DNA from: Volvox africanus
Lineage: Eukaryota; Chlorophyta; Chlorophyceae; Chlamydomonadales; Volvocaceae
DNA: 64,000 nt
Direction: 5' to 3'
Assembly: GCA_030268105.1 (NCBI GenBank)
Contig: BSDZ01000008.1
Coordinates: forward strand, 62,001 to 126,000
The stretch's first letter is position 1. Every line of letters begins with the position of its first letter. The notes below the pieces were generated by a model. The model was not told the origin of the DNA. It searched no databases and was given only the letters and a program-made list of their open reading frames with translations. The position numbers and the translations under genes were made by a program. This document shows positions 48,201 through 58,062 of the stretch, in pieces.

Positions 48201-48428
48201 GAGCCCGGTGGAGAGGCAGTGGCGGGACGTGGGCAGGTAGATGCACCTGAGACTGGGCGTAGCCGCTGCTTGCTGAGGGTTGCGGGGTGGGCTGCGGAGG
48301 GCCCGCACCGGCGAGGGTGCCGCCTGGGGTAGGGGACTGCGAGCCAGCGGCGGCGGCAGCGGTGGCGGATCCAGCATCAGCGCCATCGCGGCGGCGGCGG
48401 TAGGTCTGTACCTTCGGGAAGGCCAGGG
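45251..48428 (-). CDS. Gly/Ala/Ser- and His-rich low-complexity protein (partial; may belong to the upstream gene)
   Basis: Three exons join in phase: 48428-47946, 47725-46191 and 45820-45251 (stop TAA at 45253-45251). They give about 860 residues with no domain I recognise. The first exon ends in a more conserved-looking stretch containing ALHVALGIDLTP and LLLFRNAQAMVAAAA. The second is rich in Gly, Ala, Ser and Pro with an acidic patch (VDDEDGNSGSNR, then DQEEEDEKRNEQ). The third begins with His/Gln-rich sequence (HHHHQHHHQQ and a run of six His) and ends in PFSQENILPKPQWS. The 5' end is not resolved: the first exon needs one base carried over from an upstream exon. No polyadenylation motif was seen between this block and the cyclic-nucleotide-binding gene, so it may be that gene's 3' part or an alternative end. 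Confidence 0.6.
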
Positions 48429-48932
48429 CTGTGGGAGGAAGGAGCCCCAATGTGGGCTGAAGAGGTATTCGAGGCTGGTGGGGCGGCGAGGGCTCTGCGC
48501 GACAAGTGAGGTACTGGACAGTGCGGGGAGCGGCGGGCGCGGGCAAGTGGGGTGAAAGGGGATGGAGGTGGGTTTGACCGGAGCCAGGAAGAGGCCGGGG
48601 GGCGCGGGCCCGGCGGCGGGAGCGGCGGTAATGGCCGCAGCGGCCGTCGCTGCTGCTGTTGCCGCTGACGTGAGTGGTGGAACTGCACACGGCACAGAGG
48701 GGTGGGGAAGGGTGGGTTGATGCGGTGGGTATGTGCCGGTAGGACAAAGAGAGGTCAGCTGCCCGCTCTGTTGACTGCCCTGGTGGGTGTACGATGAGGG
48801 TTCCGGAGCTTCGAAAGCATCGAATGAAAGTCCCGGTTAGAGAACGAATTGACCAGGGAGGTCCAAAACACAAAGCGAATGACCCCGTGATGAAAGCAGA
48901 GTACCGCGACGAGGCACTCCCCGCATCCCGAC

Positions 48933-51900
48933 CTACAAGCTGCTGTACGCCCCACTCCAGGGCGGTGCCTCATCTTCATCATCTGCATCACTTGAACCAC
49001 CGTCGTACGCGTAAGGCAAATCTCCGCCGTCAGAAGCGATGACGGCAGTGTCTGGAAGCACGCGCCGCGGGTTACCACCATAACGCAGGCGCTCCGCGTC
49101 CAGAACCCTCGAAAGCTGCGTCGCCTGTACGGCAAGCAGCGCCTTGGCGTTGGCGGACTTGTGAAGCAACGGGTTCAGGCTCCGTCCCGACGGCGGCGTG
49201 GCGGAGGCGCCGCCGGTAGTACCGCCCCCGCCGCCACTGGCCGCCGGGCCGTTAGCGACGCTACCGGCGACGCTGCCGTTACCGGCACCTGACGCCACTG
49301 TATCCGCCGTTGTTGGGCGACTCTTCTGAAGTCCGCCACCTAGAGCCACCTTGTGTGCGCCCGTTTTGCCTCCGGCAGGCGAGCCGATCCCGTCTCCTCC
49401 CGCATGGGGCGCCACCACCCCGCCCGATTCTGTTGCCGATGGCGTGCCGAGATTTGTGTACGACGCCGTACCGGTCCCGACACCACCACCCAGTCGCCCG
49501 CCGCCCGCCGCCGGCAGCGCCCACGACGGCAATCCTGACTCACCACCGCCGCCAGCTATTGCGGCATCGGGGTCGCCGTCCATATCCGATAGCCCGCCAC
49601 CGCCGCCGCCGCGACGTGCCCGCATTCGCGCCCGCTCCTGCTGCTGCTGCGCTGCTGCCTGTGCGGCCCGTCGCGCGTTAGCTGCGTGCTGTTCCACCCC
49701 CCCGCTTCGATTGCCGCAGGCGCCGGCCGCGACGCTGGCGGACAGAATAGGGATGCGTCCGAGCAGTTGCTTATCGCGCTCCGCCAGCTCCAGAGCGGCG
49801 GCGGCGGCGGCGGACTGCGTGGGGCCATCGCCGGCACCGTGGCCACGAGCAGCGTTGTTTTGATGGCGGAGGAGCTGCTCGCGTCGAGCGTCGCGGCGGC
49901 GGTGATCCATTCGCGCAAGACCCACGATACGGCCCTCGTAGTACGACCAGCGGAAGGCATTGGCGGCCTGAGGGAGGCAGCGGGCGGTTGATCAGAGACA
50001 GCGGGCACGGAGAGGGAGAGCGCTTCAGAGAGGTTGCCCCGGAATGTACGACTGCACGTCCCGCTGATCATCCATGAACGCCCCCTCCATCCTGTTACCC
50101 TGCAAATGTCATTCCAGGTCATGACGTCATGCCATGCCGTACTACCTGCAATACTCGCTGCACGGACGTGGGCAGACGCAAGTAGTCGCAATACTTGACG
50201 GTGTACACTTTGACCTGGCTGTAGCTCTCAACCAACACGTTCGCTGTAGCAGCGTGGCTGCTACTGCCGCCGCCACCGCCACCTGCACCAGGCGAGCCCA
50301 ACGCCAGGGCTGCAGAGCCCGTGGGATTGTACGACATTTCCATGGAGAGGCCGCCGCCAACCAAGCCACCACCGGCGCTGGCGTTACCGCCGGTGTTGGC
50401 GGCTGCTCCCGACTGCTGCAGCTGCAAGGCCAGCGCCAGCTCCGTTGAAGGCAACCCAAATATATCTCCCGGTCCCAGGATGGAGATGGTGTACCTGTCG
50501 TACATACTCGGACTGCAAATGGACGGGCGGCGGCACAACGGCACGGTCAGAGAAGGATGTCAACTTGTGATGAATGTCTGCAGACCAGATCCAGATCCAG
50601 ATCCAGGGCCGCCTTCGGCAGACCAGATGCTGTCGCTTACTGCCTCGTAAAGCACTGAAGATAACCATCACCGCATACCCTTTGCATGGAGATCTGCTGC
50701 ACACAAAACCGGACACGCACCTTGCAGTGGACGTCCCCTCCTCGTGTGCCGCCGCCGCCGCCGCTGCCGCCGCCGCCGCCGCCCCCGCTCCGCCCCTCTT
50801 CACCTTGGCTTGGCCCTCCGCCAGAAAGTAGAGGCAGCGGTCCTTCTCATCCAGTGGCCACAATCTCGTTCCTGACGGGGAAGCCAAGAGAGGGAGGGTC
50901 AGTGGGTGGGCGAGACAACATCCCCCGAGCAGGGCACGTCGCAGCTCTCCGGTCATCTTCCCCGTGCCCCGCCCATGCCCGCCCCACCTGGCGGGAAGAA
51001 CGCCAGCCCCAGCACCTCACTGGCCGCCTCCAGGTCCCGGAGCTCAAGTCCTGACATCAGCGGGTGGAGACGCAAATACATGAGCCGCTCGGCCTGAGGG
51101 GGGACGAGAGACGCAGAGGAGGAGAGGAGGGGCAGATTGGGGGCTTGGAGGCGCCAGGGTTAAGAGGTGCGGGGAAATGTGCCCGCGGGGACACGTGCGC
51201 AAGGTGCCGCAAGGGTGGAGGTTAGAAGGCTGCTCCCCCCCCTGGGGGAAGCCGGCTGAGGGGTTTGCTGCCCGAGGCACTCCAACGGCCGATGGCAACA
51301 GGTGCATTCAAGCTGTGAGAAGGACAGGGAAGTTAACTCCGCTCCTCCCCCTCACCTGCCGTATATCCAGCACCTCCTTGAACGCCCGACTGAAGTCTGG
51401 GCGAGAAAGCGACAGCAGCATTGCGGAGGACGAGGAGACCACCACGGTCGTGTGCTGCGCTTGAACTCCCTGGCCAGGGGAAGGGGGAGAAGGGCAGGGT
51501 GAGGGGCGGGGAGAGAGGGGAAACGTATTTGTGTGGGACAGCGGTTGAGTCTACGTCTCGGCAGCAGCAGTGCTGAGGAGATCCCCAACAACCGACTTTC
51601 CTCGCACATCCCATGCCTCGCTTCCTCCCTCCCTGCCCTACCAGCAGTACCGCCTCCCCCACGGTGTGTCCACGGGTCAGCACTGCCAGAGTGCGCTCCT
51701 CGCGACCCCCTCCCGGTGTGGGCACTGGCAGTCGGACGTCCAGCTGTGCGGGCGGTGGGGAGGGAAGGGGAGGAGCGGCGGGGAAAGGGCAGGTGATGGC
51801 AGTGAGTGCGGGTTATTGTCTGGGTGCGGCAGGACGTCCCGACACGTGAGAATCGCATGTAAGGATACGGGGCCTTACGGGGTGGGGGGTCCGCAGGGGC

Positions 51901-53740
51901 CGTAAGGGGTAAGCTGGACAGACACTTGGTCCCCATCTTTGAAGACACCTCCAGGGAGGAGACACATCAGGCAAGTCTTTCATTTACCAAAATAATCCGC
52001 CCCCTCTGAGCCACCGCGGAGTGTTGGTGAGCTTACCGCTGTGTGCGTCTCCATGCGCCACCTAACTCGCCCCCTCTCCCCCCGACTTATCTCCAAACTA
52101 TGTTTCCCCGGGAGGAGAGACTCCTTTCCGGTTTCACCATTATCTCTAAGCTACACTTAGCAGCGGGATTGTCCCTGCCCTCACCCTGCCCTCGCCTTGC
52201 CCTCACCCTGCCCTCGCCTTGCCCTCACCCTGCCCTCGCCTTGCCCTCACCCTGCCCTCGCCTTGCCCTCACCCTGCCCTCGCCTTGCCCTCACCCTGCC
52301 CTCGCCTTGCCCTCACCCTGCCCTCGCCTTGCCCTCACCCTGCCCGATACTACGAAGTAGACCCGGTCGGGGGTCCTGCCTCGCGTGAGCGCCACCTCCC
52401 TCCGCGCAAGGATGTGGCCGGACATCAGACGAGCAAGCTCCCACTGCAGGGGAGCTGGCCACAGGCTGAAGAAGTACGACAATGCGCACATGTACGATTG
52501 GATAAATCTGCGGAGCGGGCAATGAATGAAGTCCGGGATATTTCTAACCTCTCCCGACGCTCAGGCTACTTTGGGGAGATGTTGTTCCCTCTGCCCTCTT
52601 CTATCCGGGTTAACGTATGCGGAGTGCATGTTTATGTGTATCTGTGTATGTTTGTCGGTTCATGTTAAACCGGACCTGGCTCTGTGACTAAGCTGGTCCT
52701 GGTGGAAAGGTCGCCGAAGCACTCCACCTCACAAATCGCGAGTGGGGTTCGAGGGGTCACCGTCCTCCCTTGAGCTGGACAGAGGCCCGATGAGAAACAG
52801 CCTAAGGGATCGAAACGACCCTTGCTGCCCCTGCTGTCATGGTTGTCATGGTTGCTCATTCTCCTCGTGTGTGTGTGTGTGTGTGTATGTGTGTGTGCTG
52901 CAATATCCCCCGGGGTTCGCCGCGAGATCCATACACATCAGGACAGGGTGTCATAAGGCCCTCTGCGGTCCCGGCTGGTGACAGCGCTCACTTGATATCC
53001 TCCTGCGTCCTGAGCGCTGTGGGCTTCTGGCAGAGCCCTACCGCCCGCAGGTCCCCCTCCACTTCCACACCGCCTTGAAGCTTGCCGCTGCCATTGCTGC
53101 GGAGGCAGCGGGTGGACGACAAGGTTAGAAGCCACATCGGGAATGGCGCCAAGGTAAAGGGCCTCAATGCCGTACAAACCAAACAAAGAGCCTGGCATCT
53201 GGGGTCCATCGACGCGGTTCGAATAGCGGTACCTGTCCGTAATAGAGGGAGGACCACATACCCCTCCTTCTGTGTATCACCCCACATGCAAATATTTGAT
53301 CGTCATCAATTTTTCGGAACCCCTCACCCGGCTTCCTCAATTGAGCTGCCACCGATCCGTCAGCCGGTACCTAAGACCCCACAGACCCCACGCCCTTACC
53401 ATTCAACTTGGGGGCGCCCATGTTCCCAAGCTTACAATCACAGGGTCCTGTCCTAGCCTAGGTTCGTTATATTTCTATACCGAAGCTCAACCCACCGCTT
53501 GAGCTTGGGCGAGCTCTCTCGGCTGCTACTGCCTCCGCGGGTCGGCTGCAACTGCTGCTGCTGCTGCTGCGTGAAGGGGTCACCAGGGAAAGGCTGGCCG
53601 CTGCCACCGTGCAGTGATGCGTAAGCGCTATCCAATGTCGGCGAACGCACGGGACGGCTCCACACCGCCACGTCGCCATCACGCAAGCCCCGCATCCACA
53701 TATCCGCAGCGATGGTGTCACCCATCAATGTCGTGGCCAT
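48933..53740 (-). CDS. Protein with tandem cyclic-nucleotide-binding domains
   Basis: The protein should bind cAMP or cGMP; no kinase, cyclase or channel part was seen. I resolve 11 exons: 53740-53496, 53096-52992, 52824-52676 (start tentative), 52454-about 52317, 51948-51926, 51743-51642, 51469-51356, 51093-50988, 50871-50721, 50512-50146 and 49967-48933, about 844 residues. One domain runs from WELARLMSG through DRVYFVVSGR, VFKDGDQ and GHTVGEAVLL to MLLSLSRPDFSRAF. The second follows at once: LMYLRLHPLMSGLELRDLEA, CLYFLAEGQAKV, then ILGPGDIFGLPS. It carries a poly-Ala insert and a Gly/Ser-rich insert of about 80 residues. A fragment EVECFGDLSTRTS upstream may be the end of a further domain. 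The 345-residue last exon is basic and Gln-rich at first, then Gly/Ala/Ser-rich, ending in an acidic cluster. The N-terminus has a poly-Gln run. Confidence 0.75.
52170..52343. repeat. 22-bp minisatellite spanning a splice donor
   Basis: About eight tandem copies of a 22-base unit (plus strand CCCTGCCCTCGCCTTG and CCCTCA) lie in the cyclic-nucleotide-binding gene. On the coding strand each unit contains GCAGGGTGAGGGC, a good match to a 5' splice site, and the exon coding for the first domain runs into the array. Confidence 0.85.
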
Positions 53741-54440
53741 GATGGGTGCCGGATGTGCTACAAGTCCGCGACCTTAGTTTTAGCTAAAATTTATGCCTAT
53801 CAAAGCTTAAATAAACATTTAAAGCATCCCGAGGCGCCGCTGGCACGCTTGTGCGCCTTCCTCCTCGACGCCCATGAGGCGGGTTGGGCTCCACTGGTCT
53901 CCAGACTGGGACAACACAGTTGTTATTAGAATATCAATGACTGTAATAGATTCTCTCAGCAATCATGGTATTCCATTGCTAACCGAAAGGCAGTCGGTGG
54001 CATTACGCATGCCAATGGAGTGGCGGTGCATCTAGGGGATGATTGAACTCAGAGTCTCATTGTGTTTCAGCCATGTTGATTTCTAACTGAGCATCAGATG
54101 AGGCTAAATGTCAGTTATAAGCGCCAAAGGACTAGGCAACTGACTTTGCAAAGCAGCGAAATGATTCTATAGCTTTCCTTCTAAATAAGCGGTTATATTA
54201 TAATCACTTACTATAATAGAGAAGGCTGCCAAACTCGCAAACCAAGCGCTTAGGAATGAGAGACGGATGGACGAAACAATGTAATGCAAGAACAAGCGCC
54301 ATCGCGGTTAATTGCCAATTGAATCGTATGCACATTGGAGGCATGCACATAGTAGACTTGTATTAATATAACTTTGGATGCAACTTCTTCTGCAAGCGGG
54401 GTAACTTGCTTATCCTTTTTGCTACCTTTCCACATCTAAA
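53741..54440. other. Divergent spacer between the cNMP-binding gene and a secreted-protein gene
   Basis: About 700 bases, AT-rich in the second half, between two divergent start codons. It should carry both promoters. TATA-like stretches occur (for example TTATATTATAATC near 54193) but none can be assigned. No gene was seen. Confidence 0.5.
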
Positions 54441-55490
54441 ATGCAGCGTCAAACTTTTCTCGCATTTATTTTGTTCGCGCTAAGCGCAGTAGCTGCTGAA
54501 ATTGCGGGTATGGCCCGATCACTGTAGGTCAATTGCAAATACTCAATCGCTGATGTGAGCGTCGCTTTTGTGTGTAGAGCCGCTTGCGTTAATCGGTTTC
54601 CACGAGGGTGCCAGGCGTAACACTGAATGCAAGAATGGTTTCCTGACTGGCATCGAGGTCGGATTCATAGAGGATGCCTGGGCATTTGGGGAACCTTTCA
54701 TTGGATCAATACGTCTTCTCTGCAGCAAGTAAGACCCAGGAATAGCGCCCCACTGGCTTTGACGCCGACGGGTGTGTTATGTTATTAACTTATTTCCCCT
54801 ATGAGCGCAGCAAGACGCTTTCCGTCGAATACTCGGGCGATACAGCAGACACATTTGTATTTGGGCGGCTGGACCTGAAGACAATCCGGAAAGGTACTGA
54901 TTCAACAGGTCCAGGGTACATGGGGCTGCCCGTCTACAACAGCAGCAGGGCCAGCAGCAGCCTATGTCCCTAATAGCTTGCTATACAGAAGTCGTGGCCT
55001 GTCTCTCTGTCGCGGAATCGCACGGGGCCGAAAGCAAGGTTATTGGCGCGTGCCGTGACAGCGGCGCACCTGGGAGATCCCGTGCGGTTGAGGCGACAAA
55101 GGCAAGCCAGAGCGTTGGCCAACTCATCCAGCTGGTTTTCAGCTCCCTGGGGCTTAGTGCTTGCGCTCTGCCCCAGAACGCGGTTACTATCCCTGGCGTG
55201 CTTCCCCCATCCCCGTCCCCCCGCCCTAACTCTGAACCGGTCCCCACGGTCTGCCCGCAGCCGAGTGCGAAGGCAACCTGGGTGTGGCTGGCTTCAAATG
55301 GCGCTCGGCGGAGATAAAGAACCCAGAAGGTGCTGAAGCGCGGCAGGCGGTACTCGTGGTGCTGTGCAACAGGTGGGACGGCGGTTGTGTGCAGCTGGGG
55401 AGATCGGAGAAGGGTTTGCCATTGATGATGAGGTTGTTTGTGACGGAGGCGGGGCCCGAGGTTTCGAGCACCTTGATGGCAGTGGAGTGA
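54441..55490 (+). CDS. Small secreted protein with paired cysteines, family unknown
   Basis: Four exons (54441-54507, 54578-54728, 54811-54893, 55261-55490) total 531 nt, or 176 residues, all in phase. The first 20 residues are a textbook signal peptide (MQRQTFLAFILFALSAVAAE), so the product probably enters the secretory pathway and may reach the cell wall or extracellular matrix. Two similar blocks follow: C-x-NGFLTGIEVGF ... FIGSIRLLC, then C-x-GNLGVAGFKWRS ... AVLVVLC, each a cysteine pair bracketing alternating hydrophobic residues, which suggests a beta-rich repeat fold. The spacing recalls repeats of the VMO-I (vitelline membrane outer layer) beta-prism family, but this is a weak visual likeness. 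The last exon continues through CNRWDGGCVQLG to a TGA; a GTGGGA in it could also be a splice donor, which would change the C-terminus. Confidence 0.6.
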
Positions 55491-58062
55491 CCTGACCGTT
55501 CCTCAAGCTCGCTATACAAAGCTTTCTGGAGGCGCAACCCAGCGGTAGGGCGGCCTAAATAGGTATGCACGCCATCATTGATGTGCATAACATATATCTG
55601 CTTTTTTTGTTCGTGTCTTTAGTGTCTCAGGGTTTTTCCGCTTTCCCCGTGAGGGGTCATCCTATCACACACACACACCCCTCCGCGGTTCACACCGCAG
55701 GCCCGACAACGCCCCTGCAGAGGTTGTCTTGTCGCACTCCCCCGAGTCAGGGAGCCGGAGTGCGGCCAGCCACCACTTCAGCTGCAAACAGACTGCTAAG
55801 TACGCAGGACTGCCCGCTCCTAAGATCTCGAAAGTGGTCATATGGTACAACCGCAAGTCCTTTGCGGGGCTGGAGCCGCTCGAATGCGCGTGATGGCTGA
55901 TGGGGCACTGCAAGCCGTGGTTGACTCCCACTAGCAAACATCAGCAAACTTGTTGTGACAAGCAAATGTAGGGTCGCGAGGAGCGTGAGTGGAGAGATAG
56001 GTGGATGCGAGCATGTGCAGGACGTGTGTAGCGAGGTACAGGGCTGTGTGCCCGCGTACCCTATTTGTTCCCCTCTTGAGTAATCCTGCCGAAGGAGTGA
56101 GCACTGTGAGCGCTGGCGCGACATGATCCCCTTCTGGGCTGCATGTTTCGCGGGAGGTGGGGAGTGCGAGTGTATGAACAGAAGGCTCGTAGCTTGCACG
56201 GTGGCGAAGGCGTCGTGTGACGAAGAAACGGTTCAGTGTGTGATTGCATTTGGCAGTGGCGCGTGTATCCCAGCCTGTCGACATTGCATTCCTCGCGCAG
56301 TGGATACGAAGTATGGCAGGTGGCGGCGGGGAAGTAAAGGAGCAGCGAGGGTACGGAAAATCCCCTTCTCCCGTTCCCTGCATTCAGACACTCATGCTTG
56401 AAGATCGCTCAGTGCCATCGCCGCCGCTCGCAAGTAGTCTAACAGCCGAGTGTCTTCCGTCTTAGCACCCTGGAAAAGGTCTCATTTGTTGTGCGGGTGT
56501 TCGCGGAGTGTAGGTGAGGTCAGAGCGCCAGCTACCACGGCAAGAGGGCGTGTGTGCTGAAGGCGTTTAGCTCGAGAGCGACGTCACCAAGGAAAGTTCA
56601 AAACGAACAGTGTCACTCATATTGAGGTACAATGAAGTATGAACCCGCACTCGACGTCGTTACACGCCTCAAGCTAGGCTGATATGCCCTAAATTGACCC
56701 TGGTTAGCGTATTGATCCACAGCGCCAGTTTTTTTCGCAAAAGTTATTACCTCAAGGTGTCTCAGTCACGAACACCATCACCAACGGCATCGTAGTCGCC
56801 CCTTTTCAGACTCCCAGTTATTCGGTAGGCGGCACTCCCTGCCATCGAAGACCTCATTGGCAATATTTACAAACGCTCCTGGCTGGCTGGTTGCTGTCCG
56901 GACACTAGAGCAGCCCACGATATCGAACGGCACTGACGCAACCCAAGTGCGGCGATGGGTGCGGTAGTTGGGATGTGTCTACTGATCGCCCAGCAAATAT
57001 ATGTTTTACTATAACCCACACATTTTGTTTTAAGTGCAATTTGAAACAATGGAGAAACGTTCGCCGTAGCAACGAACCTAGGTTGACCCGAACGGAATTC
57101 CCTGACATTCCATAGACGAGGCGGCAGGAGGATGTGTGCTGTGGCTGATTCTTTCAGGCTAAATGGTAAATCCAGCGCGGCGCAGACTGTACTGTCGCTT
57201 ACGCCCTGGCTCCGCTTGCGGCCGCTCGCGCGTCGGCATAAGCCAAAACATGTCATCATCTTTTAAGACAATAACTACCTTATTTCATATTGGAATGTGT
57301 GAACCTTCAGAATAAGAGCCAGTGTTGATGTTTGTATTCTTTCCGTTTCTTTCAGTAACCAGTTACTTTTTCGTGACAAAAAATACTTTGGACTTCAGAA
57401 AGCAGTAACCAGGAAAATGGGTCGGGACTTGGGAGGGTTACTTGTGATGGTACATGGTGTACGATCCTGGGATGTGTATGGGTAAATAATGTGAAAATCT
57501 TTCAATGGGGTAACATCTGAAGGTGGATTTAGTATGTGCCCTTCGGATGAAGTACGACCTCCCTCTGCTCTGGCAACATAAGGAAAGACCATTGCCTGCC
57601 ATTCCGAACTACAAACTATGCGATTCCCGCAACCACGATTGTGGTGCTGCCATATACACCCAGGCACTGTCGCATATCGCACGGCCGTCGCATCACCCTC
57701 TTGAACGGCCCTTGCCCTTATCGTTGATGGCAGGGAAACACTGCTCCAGCGTCTTGATAGTGCGGCCGGTCTGCCGAAGCAAGGAGCACTGGTAGCCGTG
57801 AACAATGCGAATCTGGCCTTTGCCCTCTATCTACAGAACAGGCAGGGGGGGCGATTTGTGGTAGGTTAGGCTTGTGGCTTAGGGATACGTCTTCCTCCAG
57901 AATAGTCGTCAAGAGAAGTGCCAGCCAGTTACCGACTTCTCGTCCTTACCCAAGTACCCCCTAGTACCTTCCCGCCTCAAAGATGGACGCAGGCACGTGC
58001 TTACGTGAACGAGAAGAAGCCGTGATGTGGGACACAAACAGGTGTTTGTCGAGTTATGGCTT
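55491..58062. other. Non-coding stretch between the secreted-protein gene and RPA49
   Basis: Two genes converge here. I see no family-like coding sequence. TGTAA on the minus strand at 56871-56867 could end the RPA49 transcript. Around 56.6-57.4 kb the sequence is more AT-rich. Open frames such as 57395-57805 (minus) show no recognisable feature. Confidence 0.45.

Noticed and set aside
46357..49863. Several long plus-strand frames over the low-complexity block
   Set aside because: They are antisense to the Gly/Ala/Ser-rich exons and read as Pro/Arg-rich junk.
53205..53235. GGTTCGAAT, like a tRNA T-loop
   Set aside because: I could not find matching D and anticodon arms or an acceptor stem around it.
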